Assembly (NCBI GenBank): GCA_903882875.1
Contig: CAIRYQ010000006.1
Coordinates: 1-64,000 of the forward strand
Source of the DNA: an uncultured Spartobacteria bacterium
Lineage (GTDB): Bacteria > Verrucomicrobiota > Verrucomicrobiia > Chthoniobacterales > Chthoniobacteraceae
Direction: 5' to 3'
DNA: 64,000 nucleotides
The notes beneath the pieces were generated by a model. That model was not told the origin of the DNA, made no database searches, and saw only the letters and a program-made list of their open reading frames with translations. Position numbers and translations under genes: made by a program. Below are positions 1-8,484 of this stretch, piece after piece. How positions within the stretch are numbered: the stretch's first letter is position 1; every line of letters begins with the position of its first letter.

Positions 1-130
1 TCCACGCCGAAACGCGCGCGGAGCGACGCGCTCCACCGGCATTGCCCCTCCATGCCGCCGTGCCCTATCGCTTCCCCCCGTGAGCCAGCTATTCGACGGC
101 GACTATCTCCCGTTCAAGACCCCAAAGGCA

Positions 131-1465
131 TCACGCCTTGTAGCCGAGCGCGCGCAGTTTCGCATGGAACCAGCCGAGGAGGACAAAGCCCGCGGCAAAA
201 AGCGCGACGAAGAAGACGATGCCGCCGACGGAGACTTTCTTTCCCATGGCCCGGCGCTGCTCGGCCATGCGCTCCGCCATGCGCACGAGATCCTTGCCGA
301 AGATGACCATCATTGAGCTAAGGACGGCAAAGAGTGGCAGGAGGAGGATGGGTTTTCCCGAGTAGCTGACAGAGCCCGGATGCTCGGTCTCGGCCTGATG
401 CAGCGGCGCGAGGATGTTCATTTCCACGATCGTCCCCGCGACGGCCACGAGGAGCAGGCCGAGCAGGCGGATTTGAAGGTCCGACTTATTGGCGAGTTCG
501 GCGAGCAGCCGGCTCTGCGGTTCCGCGGGCGCGGGCGCGTCGGCGGCTCCGGGATCCTTCGAGAGCACCTTGATCCGCCAGAATGCAAAAACGATTCCCG
601 CCACACAGAAACCGATGAACAAGAGCGACCCTGTGGACGAGAAGGGTGCGGGGCCTGTCAACGGCACAGCCATCAAGCCCAAAAAAAACGCAGCGAGCGC
701 GCCGTAGCGGCCGGTCCTCGAGAGCGAAATGATTTGCCGGAAGCGGACATAGAGCACCAGCGGCACGAGGCTCCCGCCCACGATGATCGCAGCCCAGAAG
801 CCCCAGTCGCGCGGTGGCGTCTCCGGCTTTTTCACCTCTGGCTGCTCGGCGGGCACGGGAGGCTTTGGCCTGGCCGTCTGCGTCGTCAGCGACTTCACTT
901 CTGCGGGCCTGGGCGCTGGCGCGGGGACGGCGACGGGCTTCCAGTCCGTCGGGCCGTCGAGCGTGGAAAGGACGGTCTGCAGCGCGTTGCGGACTTTCTT
1001 TTCCTGCGCCGCCGGGCCGCTCGCGCAGATGCGCATGGCCTCGGGTGACAGCGGGACACTCACTTGGAATGTAATCGCGGCCTCGCCATTTTCGCCGCCG
1101 TCCTTCCGCTCGACTGGAAGGCGGAATGTCTTCCATGCGACGGTGCCATCCTGCGCGGGTGCGCCGGACGGCTGGGCGAGCGGAGCGTGAAGCCGTTCGA
1201 CGACCACGGCCACGGCCGGCTGCCCGCGAAAGGCGGGCCCCGCATGGCTCTGCACCACGTCGGCGGCTTTGTGGCCGGGCACGTTTTTGTCCGCCTCCTT
1301 GAAGCCCACCGGCAGCTCATACGAAAAGCCAAACTGCGAATCCTTCACCGCGACTTTCGCGCGGGCGCAAGGGAGGAAAAGGCAGAGCAATGCGACAATC
1401 CTGATCACGGGTCGTAACACGGTGCCAAGTTTGATGATGTAAGTCGCATCCGGCTTGATGTGCAT
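131..1465 (-). CDS. Exported multi-pass membrane protein of unknown function
   Basis: A 444-residue protein I cannot assign to a family. An N-terminal hydrophobic segment ending in CARA looks like a signal peptide. A soluble domain of about 160 residues follows, then a Pro/Ala/Lys-rich linker, then about five or six hydrophobic helices in the C-terminal half (segments beginning WGFWAAIIVGG, YGALAAFFLG, LLFIGFCVAG, IRLLGLLLVAV, ILLLPLFAVL and GIVFFVALFAAG). The layout suggests a periplasmic domain tethered to a membrane domain. The start is uncertain: ATG at 1465 is used here, but GTG at 1420 would give a more compact signal peptide and ATG at 1507 is also open. The gene stands alone. Confidence 0.75.
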   Translation of the reverse strand: MHIKPDATYIIKLGTVLRPVIRIVALLCLFLPCARAKVAVKDSQFGFSYELPVGFKEADKNVPGHKAADVVQSHAGPAFRGQPAVAVVVERLHAPLAQPSGAPAQDGTVAWKTFRLPVERKDGGENGEAAITFQVSVPLSPEAMRICASGPAAQEKKVRNALQTVLSTLDGPTDWKPVAVPAPAPRPAEVKSLTTQTARPKPPVPAEQPEVKKPETPPRDWGFWAAIIVGGSLVPLVLYVRFRQIISLSRTGRYGALAAFFLGLMAVPLTGPAPFSSTGSLLFIGFCVAGIVFAFWRIKVLSKDPGAADAPAPAEPQSRLLAELANKSDLQIRLLGLLLVAVAGTIVEMNILAPLHQAETEHPGSVSYSGKPILLLPLFAVLSSMMVIFGKDLVRMAERMAEQRRAMGKKVSVGGIVFFVALFAAGFVLLGWFHAKLRALGYKA

Positions 1466-1500
1466 GGACGGCAGGGGAATTGCCGCGGATTTTTTTCCAT

Positions 1501-1653
1501 ACCTCACAGGGCGGCAAGCACATTTTTCGAGACGTCATGGAAGATGGCGAGAACGTGGGCCTCTCGATGGTGAAGGATATCATCACCACCGTGACGCACC
1601 ATCAGGCGGAGTTCGGCCTCCTCATCACGCTGACCGAGCCCTTCAACTCATGA
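1501..1653 (+). pseudogene. Remnant of a DNA-methylase C-terminal domain
   Basis: The frame ending in TGA at 1651-1653 reads GGKHIFRDVMEDGENVGLSM and then VKDIITTVTHHQAEFGLLIT, finishing LTEPFNS. It resembles the conserved tail of adenine-specific DNA methylases with an added restriction-like domain, where K-GG-ENV-hydrophobic-MVRDL is followed by a stretch ending in GLFITL-PT. Only about 50 codons survive, and nothing upstream continues the protein. The 5' end runs into the promoter side of the membrane-protein gene on the other strand. I read it as a decayed fragment of a modification gene; the assignment is from recalled family motifs. Confidence 0.5.
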
Positions 1654-1710
1654 ACGCCGATGATCGCCGATGATCGCCGAGGCGGCGAAGGCGGGCAATA
1701 GCAGGAAAGC

Positions 1711-1836
1711 AACGCCGCGGAAGCATCCAATAACGCGGCAAAGGCATCCAACAACGCCGCATTGCTGGAAAGAAACGCCACGTCTCTCCGTAGAGATGCC
1801 GCGTTTCTACAAGGGTATGCGGTGTTTCCGGCAAGA
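1711..1836 (+). repeat. Degenerate 21-bp tandem repeat array
   Basis: Six consecutive 21-bp units start at 1711, 1732, 1753, 1774, 1795 and 1816. Each begins with a form of AAYGCCGCG, and a weaker seventh unit follows at 1837. In one frame they encode heptads NAAEASN, NAAKASN, NAALLER, NATSLRR, DAAFLQG and YAVFPAR. That frame has a TAG at 1699 and no good start, and the opposite strand is also open, so coding is not established. Confidence 0.7.
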
Positions 1837-1925
1837 GCTGCCGCAAAGGGTGTCGTGCTTCGTTCGGTTACAAGCGGTTCTTCCACAGTTCCTTACACCT
1901 CAGCCGCGGGTAGTGTCCTGATTTT

Positions 1926-1995
1926 AACCACGGAGAGCACGGAGAGCGCGGAGTTCAAAACAACCCTCTCTGTGCTCTCCGTGTTCTCCGTGGTT
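1926..1995. repeat. ACCACGGAG-type palindromic intergenic repeat
   Basis: A long imperfect palindrome. The left arm starts AACCACGGAGAGCACGGAG and the right arm ends CTCCGTGTTCTCCGTGGTT, giving a stem of about 30 bp. This sequence type is widespread between genes in Verrucomicrobiota, Planctomycetota and related phyla, and is often mistranslated as NHGEHGEH peptides. It lies 76 bp before the heavy-metal-domain gene. As RNA it would form a very stable hairpin. Confidence 0.8.
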
Positions 1996-2071
1996 CACCC
2001 CTGCGGCTTTTCTCAAACTAGGAAGGTTTTCCTCGCGCAAAGCCCGACCGGGACACAGACTCGCGAACATC

Positions 2072-2671
2072 ATGAAATCCTCCCTCGTCGTATTATTCAG
2101 CCTCGCCGCCGTCGCCATCTCCGCTCCCGTTGCCGAAAAAAAGATGCCGGAACCACATCCCACCACCGTGACGTTCTACATCGCGAACGTGGAGTGCGGC
2201 GAATGCATCGGCTCCATCACGGACTCGCTCAAGAAAGTCCGCAGCTTCACCGGGCTCACAGGCCTCACGCCGGACAGCGGGTATGCGAATGTCTCCTTCG
2301 ATTCACATGCCAACAGCTACCACGAGATCGCGAACGCCATCGCAACGGCAGCGCCAGCGCACGGAAAGGCCTACGTGCCGACCATCAAGCTCAAGGTTCC
2401 CGCTTACGCCACGGGAGACAACGCCGCCAACGTTGACAAAGTCTTCGCGAAGCAGGCCGCCAACGTGAAGGTGGATGCCACGGATCGTGCGAAGGGTGAA
2501 TTCGTCGTGCGGTTCCTCCCGCTGACGCTGGACCCCGCCAAGAACACGCCGCAGGGTTTCAACGGGGGTGCCTTTGGGCATCCGATTCACGATGCGCCGC
2601 CGAAGGGACTCGGGTTGGACTTCGCCATCGTCCGTGAAGGTGTGGCCAAGCCTGCGGCGAAGGGCAAGTAG
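2072..2671 (+). CDS. Exported heavy-metal-associated (HMA-like) domain protein
   Basis: A 199-residue protein with a signal peptide (MKSSLVVLFSLAAVAISAP) and an HMA-like fold. VTFYIANVECGECIGSI carries a CxxC at C42 and C45, placed as in the metal-binding loop of CopZ/MerP-type domains, followed by a helix and a VSFDS strand. The C-terminal half (about 100-199) is unassigned and ends in a Lys/Ala-rich tail. Periplasmic metal binding or transfer is plausible, but no transporter or sensor lies nearby. The ATG at 2072 fits the signal peptide. Confidence 0.7.
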   Translation: MKSSLVVLFSLAAVAISAPVAEKKMPEPHPTTVTFYIANVECGECIGSITDSLKKVRSFTGLTGLTPDSGYANVSFDSHANSYHEIANAIATAAPAHGKAYVPTIKLKVPAYATGDNAANVDKVFAKQAANVKVDATDRAKGEFVVRFLPLTLDPAKNTPQGFNGGAFGHPIHDAPPKGLGLDFAIVREGVAKPAAKGK

Positions 2672-2758
2672 GGCGGATTCAGCGGTCGGCGCCCCTAAAC
2701 CTTCGCATCTTCACCTCGATACACGGCTCTGCGCCTTCCCACGAAGGCGACATCATTG

Positions 2759-4135
2759 ATGAGAAAGATTCCGGCAACCTTGTTCTCGAGGCTGATTTTG
2801 TCGTGGCTGGTGGTGACAGGTACGCTCTTGATTCGGGCGCTGGGTGACGGGAATGGTGATCAGAACTGGCCGTCCTTCCGTGGTGCGCATGCCGCCGGTG
2901 TTGCGGAAGGGATGGGCCTGCCGGAGTCGTGGGATGCGGGGACGGGCAAGGGAATTCGTTTCAAGGTCGAGATCCCGGGACTGGGTCATTCGAGCCCGGT
3001 GATCTGGGGCGACCGGCTTTTCCTCACCACGGCGGTGAGCAGCGAAACGGGCGCATCGTTCAAGCCGGGTCTATACGGCTCAGGCGAGGCTTCGACGGAC
3101 CAATCGGTGCATGAATGGAAAATTCTCTGCTTCGACAAGAAGGACGGAACGATCCTCTGGAAGGAGACGGCCACGAAGGGCAAGCCGAAGGAAAAGCGCC
3201 ACATCAAATCGACCTACGCGAATGCAACCCCTGTCACGGACGGCAAACATGTCGTGGCATTCTTCGGATCCGAGGGTTTGTTCGCGTATTCTGTAGAAGG
3301 GAAATTTCTTTGGAAGGTGGATGTTGGGCGGCTGAATGTGGGCGCGTATGATCTCCCGAGCTATGAGTGGGGGTCCGCCAGTTCGCCCATCATCTACGAC
3401 GGAAAAGTAATCGTTCAGTGCGACCAGCAGAAGGGGTCATTCCTGCTCGCTGTGGATGTGAGGACGGGCGATACGGTCTGGAAGACGCAGAGGGATGAAC
3501 TTCCCTCGTGGGGAACGCCGACAATCTGTCCCGGCAAGGATCACGCAGAGATCATCACCAATGGATCCAATTTCATCCGCGCCTACGACCCAGCGAGCGG
3601 CAGGGAACTCTGGCGTCTCGGCGGGAGTTCGAAGATTACTGCGCCTACACCCGTGTTCGCGCAGGGGCTCATCGTCGTGGCGAGCGGCCGCAGTCCGGAA
3701 CGTCCCATTTTTGCCATCCGTCCGGGCGGAACCGGCGACATCACACTGCGGGATGGCGAGACCATCAACAAGCATGTGGCCTGGAGCAAGACAAGGCGTG
3801 GCGGCTACATGCCGACGCCCCTCCTTTACCAAGGCAACGTCTATGTGCTCGATAACAGCGGCCTTCTTGGGTGCTACGATTTGAGAACCGGTGATGAGCA
3901 CTACTACGCTCGGATCCCGCATCGGGGTAACGGATTCAGTGCCTCACCCGTGGCTGCCGACGGAAAAATCTATCTGGCCGGAGAGGACGGTCTGGTCTTC
4001 ACCGTCCAGGCCGGTGCCGAAATGAAGCTCCTCGCCAGCAATCCTCTCGGCGAACCGCTGATGGCCACGCCCGCGTTGTCCGATGGCATGATGTATGTCC
4101 GTGGTAGCCGGCACCTGTTCGCCGTCGGAAAATAA
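2759..4135 (+). CDS. Exported PQQ-like beta-propeller repeat protein
   Basis: A 458-residue protein with an N-terminal hydrophobic segment, then [16 protein letters not shown], the signature start of the large exported propeller family of Verrucomicrobiota and Planctomycetota. Repeats of the [29 protein letters not shown] and [11 protein letters not shown] type follow, as in PQQ_2/BamB-like propellers. No catalytic residues of quinoprotein dehydrogenases are evident, so the role is probably structural or binding. ATG at 2759 is preferred to the adjacent TTG at 2756. Its stop overlaps an ATG of the next gene (TAATG), suggesting co-transcription. Confidence 0.8.
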   Translation: MRKIPATLFSRLILSWLVVTGTLLIRALGDGNGDQNWPSFRGAHAAGVAEGMGLPESWDAGTGKGIRFKVEIPGLGHSSPVIWGDRLFLTTAVSSETGASFKPGLYGSGEASTDQSVHEWKILCFDKKDGTILWKETATKGKPKEKRHIKSTYANATPVTDGKHVVAFFGSEGLFAYSVEGKFLWKVDVGRLNVGAYDLPSYEWGSASSPIIYDGKVIVQCDQQKGSFLLAVDVRTGDTVWKTQRDELPSWGTPTICPGKDHAEIITNGSNFIRAYDPASGRELWRLGGSSKITAPTPVFAQGLIVVASGRSPERPIFAIRPGGTGDITLRDGETINKHVAWSKTRRGGYMPTPLLYQGNVYVLDNSGLLGCYDLRTGDEHYYARIPHRGNGFSASPVAADGKIYLAGEDGLVFTVQAGAEMKLLASNPLGEPLMATPALSDGMMYVRGSRHLFAVGK

Positions 4136-4176
4136 TGCGCGTTCACTGCACGGCATCCTCCGGCTACGCTGGATTC

Positions 4177-4845
4177 ATGAAACACACACCCCATCCCATT
4201 CTCTCCGCCGTTGTGATTTTGCTCGGCGGTATCTGTTCCTTCTCGCCCGCGCAGGACACGAACCCGGCAACCACCGAGAAGCTCATTTTCAATACGGAGT
4301 GGAAAGGTGAGCGCATCACGTTGCCGCCTTCATTTGCGCCGGAGATGGGCCTGAAGGGAATCGAGGAGATCCGTTTCGCGCCGGGGATGTTCGACGCGAA
4401 GTCGGATTCGTTTTTCACCTATGCGTTCGTGTTCTCTGTCTCGGCGGACCAGAAGCTGACCGAAGACGTGATCCGGAAGGAAACGCTCAACTACTATCGC
4501 GGTCTCGCCAGAGCCGTTCTGAAGGGCAAGGGCTTGGATGTGGATGCGGACAAATTTACGTTCGACCTGAAAATTGCGAATGCGGTGAAGGACGCACCGG
4601 AATCGATCGCGAAGCCGGAGACCGTCACACATTATTCCGGAAAGCTCGATTGGGTGGAGCCATTCGCCACGGCGAAGCCACAGAGCCTGCATTTCGAGAT
4701 CCAAACGTGGAGTGATACGACGACGGTGAGGAATTACCTCTTTGTCTGCGCTTCGCCGAGGAAGCCCGCTGAAGCCGATCCGATCTGGAAGGAACTGCGC
4801 AGAATCCGGCGCGGCTTCACGGCGCATGCTTCCTCGACAAAATAG
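4177..4845 (+). CDS. Small exported protein of unknown function
   Basis: A 222-residue protein starting MKHTPHPILSAVVILLGGIC, a good signal peptide. The mature part is rich in charged beta-type sequence with no motif I recognise. An upstream ATG at 4135 overlaps the stop of the propeller gene and could allow translational coupling, but it adds 14 residues ahead of the signal peptide, so 4177 is preferred. It probably forms a two-gene unit with the propeller gene. Confidence 0.65.
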   Translation: MKHTPHPILSAVVILLGGICSFSPAQDTNPATTEKLIFNTEWKGERITLPPSFAPEMGLKGIEEIRFAPGMFDAKSDSFFTYAFVFSVSADQKLTEDVIRKETLNYYRGLARAVLKGKGLDVDADKFTFDLKIANAVKDAPESIAKPETVTHYSGKLDWVEPFATAKPQSLHFEIQTWSDTTTVRNYLFVCASPRKPAEADPIWKELRRIRRGFTAHASSTK

Positions 4846-4988
4846 GCGGATCGTCGAGAAACAAGGCGTCCTGCATTGCGATAGTCGCAGGACCGGGGAT
4901 CACAGGGCGGAACCCCCGGTTAATTCGACCTCACAATGAACACTCCGAATCCTCCAACCAAGCATGAGGTCGCACGACGACGCTACCC

Positions 4989-5190
4989 CGTGGTGTCGTA
5001 GTAATAGGTGGCGGGCTGCCAGAAGCCATTGACCAATGTCCAGAGCGTGACAAAGAGCCTCCTCTCGTCCACAGGCACCGGCACCGTGTCGGACAGGCTG
5101 CCCCTCCGTTTTTTCGTAAATGTCGGAGGTAAGTGGTGCACGGCCCACATACAGTGCATACTGCGACTCTGGGTTGACGAGAAGTGAATC
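4989..5190 (-). pseudogene. Frameshifted 3' remnant of an exported protein gene
   Basis: Reading the minus strand from about 5190, one frame gives VNPESQYALYVGRAPLTSDI followed by YEKTEG. A second frame then gives GSLSDTVPVPVDERRLFVTL, WTLVNGFWQPATYYYDTTG and a stop. Removing one G from the GGGG run near 5106 joins them into a continuous beta-rich sequence reminiscent of the pre-peptidase C-terminal (PPC) domain. The gene is cut off on its 5' side exactly where the 78-bp repeat begins. Family identity is tentative; the frame change is seen directly. Confidence 0.5.
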
Positions 5191-5192
5191 CA

Positions 5193-5270
5193 GGATTATC
5201 GGCTTGACGCAACTATCAGAGAGCAATACGGCAAACTTACAGGGAAACCTTGCGTCAAGTGGATAATGCC
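5193..5270 (-). repeat. 78-bp element with terminal inverted repeats, copy 1
   Basis: The minus strand begins GGCATTATCCACTTGACGCA and ends TGCGTCAAGCCGATAATCC, so the ends are inverted repeats of about 19 bp. A second copy at 10956-11033 has the same length and about 85 percent identity (12 differences by eye). There is no coding capacity. It abuts the truncated end of the PPC-like remnant. The form is that of a MITE or REP-type element. Confidence 0.75.
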
Positions 5271-5349
5271 CAGTGAATCGCATCCAGGGCGTGCTGTTGA
5301 GCTTCGCGTTGGCAATACCCGCGCTGAGCCATAGCGTGGGCCTCAATTC

Positions 5350-7899
5350 ATGCCTGCCGCCACCGCGCTCCCGATTTGGAAAATCCACGCAGACATCTTG
5401 CGCACACTGCAAGCCGGCAATCGCATGGTGCTCGTCGCGCCCACGGGGTCGGGCAAGACCACGCAGGTGCCGCAGATGCTGCTGGATGCGGGGATCGCGG
5501 GCGACAGGATGATCGTGGTGCTGCAACCCCGACGCGTCGCTGCCCGCACCGTGGCCGCACGCGTAGCCTGGGAGCGCGGGGGCAAGCTCGGCGCTGAGGT
5601 CGGCTATCAGATCCGTTTCGACGATCACACCAGCGTCGGCACCCGCATCTGCTTTGTCACCGAAGGCATCCTGCTGCGCTGGCTCCAGGATGATCGCACG
5701 CTGGCCAACATCGGTGCCGTGGTCTTCGATGAGTTCCACGAGCGGAACTTGCTCAGCGATGTCGCCCTCGCGTTGGTGAAGCACTTGCAGCAGACCCAGC
5801 GCCCCGATTTGGTCATGCTGGTGATGTCCGCCACGCTCGATGCCGAGCCCGTCGCCGCGTATTTGCAGCCGTGCCCGATCCTCATTTCCGAAGGGCAAAG
5901 CTATCCTGTGGAAGTTGGCTATCTCTCGCTTCCGGACCAGCGTCCGATCCCCGCGCAGGCGGTGGAGGCGGTCGAGCGCATCATCAATGATGAGACGCAT
6001 GGCGACATCCTCGTCTTCATGCCAGGGCGCGGCGAGATCAACGGAACGCTGGACGCGCTGCGGGGCCTGAGAACGCGGGAGCGCGTTGCGTGCATCCCTT
6101 TGCACGGCGAACTCGAACCGCAGGAGCAGGATCGCGCCTTCGCCCCGAACGCGCTGCGCAAAGTGATCGTCGCCACCAACGTCGCGGAAACGAGCATCAC
6201 TATTGATGGCATCCGTCACGTCGTGGATAGCGGCGTCGCCCGCGTGGCTCGCTACGATGCGGATCGCGGCATCGGCACCCTCTTGCTTGAGCCCATCAGC
6301 CGGGCCAGTGCGGACCAGCGCAAAGGCCGCGCCGGCCGCACCGCGCCGGGCACCTGTCATCGCTTGTGGACGGTGATCGGGCAAAAGGATCGCGAGGAAC
6401 GCAACACGCCGGAGATCCAGCGCAGTGACCTCGCCGAGGTCGTGTTGCTGCTGCACTCGCTCGGCATCCGGGAAGCCGCCACGTTTGACTGGCTGGACAA
6501 ACCCGACCCGCAGGCCGTCGAACGCGCCGAGCGCCTGCTCACGATGCTCGGTGCCTTGCTCGAGGCAGACCTCACTCCCGTCGGTCGCCAGATGCTGCGC
6601 CTGCCCATGCACCCGCGCTACTCGCGCATGTTGATCGAGGCCAGCCAGCGCGGCTGCGTGCCCGATGCGGCCTTGTGTGCGGCCTTGGTCAGTGGTCGCG
6701 ACTTGCTCGCACGCCTGGATCGCGATGATTCGGAAACCAAAGCCGCGCGCGAGATGTTCGAGGACAGCGGGGGCTCCGACTTCCTCACGCTGATGCGTGC
6801 CTACGACTTCGCCAAGGCGAACGGCTTCAGCTTCGATCGCTGCCGCAACTACGGAATCAACGCACAGGTCGCCCGTCAGGTGGAGCAGACCTGCCAGCAG
6901 ATCCTGCTAGTCGCCCATCAGCAGCGCCTCTACGACCGCAGCGCGACAGCCGCCAGCGCGGCAAAGAGCGACGAAGCCCTGCTGCGTTGCCTCATGGCTG
7001 GCTTCGTCGATCAGCTCGCCAGACGGCGCGAACCTGGCAAGTCCGCTTGCGACCTCACCGACCTGCGCGCAGGGCAGCTCGTGCGCGAAAGCGTGGTGCA
7101 GGACGCCCCTTTTTTCGTCGCCGCCAATCTGCGGGAAGCGCCCTCGCGCGGCTCCACCCCGCTGACGCTGCTCAGTCTCGCCACCGCCGTGCAGCCCGCG
7201 TGGATCGCCGAGATGTTTCCCCAGCATCTGAGCACCACCGTGGAGCACCTTTTTGATGCCCAGAACAAGCGTGTCGCCGCGATGAAACTCGTGCGCTATC
7301 GCGATCTCGTCATCGAGCAGAAGTCGCAGCAACGCGACCTCGATCCCGTCGCCAGCGGACGATGCCTCGCCGAAGCCCACCGCACCGGAGCCTTTGAGCT
7401 GCCGCTGATGGATCATCGGGTGAAACAGTTCATCGCCCGTGTGGACCTCGTCCACGCCACGATGCCCGAACTGGAGTTTGCCCGCTTCGATGCGGACGCC
7501 ATCACCGCCTGCCTAGCCCGCGCGTTCACCGGCCTCACGCTGGTAAAAGAGGCCCAGGCCGCGCCCCTCCTCACTGCGTTCCATCAACATTTGGAATCTG
7601 GGCAAGTCAGTTGGCTTGATGAATTGGTGCCACTCTCGATTCCTTGGCCGGATGGTCACACCACGAAAGTTTCCTACCTGAACGGGTCGCCGGAAGCGCA
7701 GGTGAAGCTGCAAGAGTGCTTCGATCTCAAAGAGCATCCCAGTCTCTGTGAAGGCCGCCTCCCTGTGCTCCTCGCCCTCTGCACGCCCGATGGCAAACGT
7801 CTCGCCAGCACCACCGACTGGCCCACCTTCCGTGTCCGTGAATGGCCGAAGCATCGCCAAGCCGTGGCGAAGAAGTTCCCCAGCGTCCTGTGGCGCTGA
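5350..7899 (+). CDS. hrpB: ATP-dependent helicase HrpB
   Basis: An 849-residue DEAH/RHA-type helicase close to the usual HrpB length. Visible motifs: Walker A PTGSGKTT (about 31-38), motif II as DEFHE (D127 onward), motif III SAT, motif V VATNVAETSITIDG, and motif VI QRKGRAGRTAPG. The C-terminus ends in the HrpB-specific region (VREWPKHRQAVAKKFPSVLW). HrpB proteins unwind nucleic acid; their physiological role in most bacteria is unclear. The gene stands alone between the repeat-containing gap and thiD. ATG at 5350 leads directly into the helicase core. Confidence 0.95.
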   Translation: MPAATALPIWKIHADILRTLQAGNRMVLVAPTGSGKTTQVPQMLLDAGIAGDRMIVVLQPRRVAARTVAARVAWERGGKLGAEVGYQIRFDDHTSVGTRICFVTEGILLRWLQDDRTLANIGAVVFDEFHERNLLSDVALALVKHLQQTQRPDLVMLVMSATLDAEPVAAYLQPCPILISEGQSYPVEVGYLSLPDQRPIPAQAVEAVERIINDETHGDILVFMPGRGEINGTLDALRGLRTRERVACIPLHGELEPQEQDRAFAPNALRKVIVATNVAETSITIDGIRHVVDSGVARVARYDADRGIGTLLLEPISRASADQRKGRAGRTAPGTCHRLWTVIGQKDREERNTPEIQRSDLAEVVLLLHSLGIREAATFDWLDKPDPQAVERAERLLTMLGALLEADLTPVGRQMLRLPMHPRYSRMLIEASQRGCVPDAALCAALVSGRDLLARLDRDDSETKAAREMFEDSGGSDFLTLMRAYDFAKANGFSFDRCRNYGINAQVARQVEQTCQQILLVAHQQRLYDRSATAASAAKSDEALLRCLMAGFVDQLARRREPGKSACDLTDLRAGQLVRESVVQDAPFFVAANLREAPSRGSTPLTLLSLATAVQPAWIAEMFPQHLSTTVEHLFDAQNKRVAAMKLVRYRDLVIEQKSQQRDLDPVASGRCLAEAHRTGAFELPLMDHRVKQFIARVDLVHATMPELEFARFDADAITACLARAFTGLTLVKEAQAAPLLTAFHQHLESGQVSWLDELVPLSIPWPDGHTTKVSYLNGSPEAQVKLQECFDLKEHPSLCEGRLPVLLALCTPDGKRLASTTDWPTFRVREWPKHRQAVAKKFPSVLWR

Positions 7900-8353
7900 C
7901 CCGCTGCTTTGTCGCGAGCGCGGAGCTGTAAGGATTCGCCGCGAGGAGTGTGACGTGCAGCGTGGCGAGGGATGAAAAGATGAAACGGGGTTTGAGTTTT
8001 TCCTGCGCGGTAAATGGGCAAGCTACCGTCATGGTGAAAGCATTCCTGCAAGGAATTTGCTTTCGCGCCCGCCGCCCACGTTCAGCATTATGCGACGAAA
8101 ATAATCGCGGAATTGTTGCTGACAAAAACTGACAGCAAAACTTCGTATCAGTGCGTTTTCCTGCGCTGAGGTCAAGAAAGACACTTGCGCACAATTGCCT
8201 GAGTATGCATAGGGATGCGCAGCAAAGCGCACATACGCGAAATCTCCGCGGCGGATTCGAGCCCCGTAGGTTCCGCCATCATGTGCGACAGCGTGCGCAG
8301 CGGATCACAGGCTGGACTGGCTGTTTCCCTTTTCCGCCGCCACTTTTGGATAG
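7900..8353. other. Intergenic region with no recognised gene
   Basis: About 450 bp downstream of hrpB with stops in all frames and no convincing coding pattern. It is more AT-rich than its flanks around 8090-8160. A short dyad TTGCTG/CAGCAA lies near 8116-8138. A tRNA-like string near 8254-8278 does not fold into a tRNA. Confidence 0.5.
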
Positions 8354-8443
8354 TGGCTCAGTTTGAAAATGGATGAAGCGGGAATTCATGAACCCATGAA
8401 GGAGATTTCCTGATTTCATGGCTTCCTGCTTCAAAATGAGCCA
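8354..8443. repeat. 90-bp imperfect palindrome upstream of thiD
   Basis: The left arm begins TGGCTCAGTTTGAA and the right arm ends TTCAAAATGAGCCA. Inner portions GAAGCGGGAATTCATGAA and TTTCATGGCTTCCTGCTTC also pair imperfectly. It ends about 40 bp before the thiD start. It could be an intergenic palindromic element or a leader structure; it does not match the conserved core of a TPP riboswitch. Confidence 0.55.
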
Positions 8444-8484
8444 CCACCAACTTTTGAAATGCCCTCATTGAAAAATCGCTCCGC

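Noticed and set aside
4900-6612. A 570-codon open frame on the minus strand
   Set aside because: It is antisense to hrpB, whose helicase motifs are certain; the frame is open because of GC-rich codon structure. Only its 3' part covers real remnants, described separately.
8203-8278. tRNA-like string with TTCGAGC and a CCA
   Set aside because: No 5' acceptor strand complementary to AGGTTCC exists at the right distance and the T-stem has a mismatch; no anticodon arm.
8340-8484. TPP riboswitch before thiD
   Set aside because: The conserved CTGAGA and ACC-TGATCTGG type elements are absent; only a palindrome is present.
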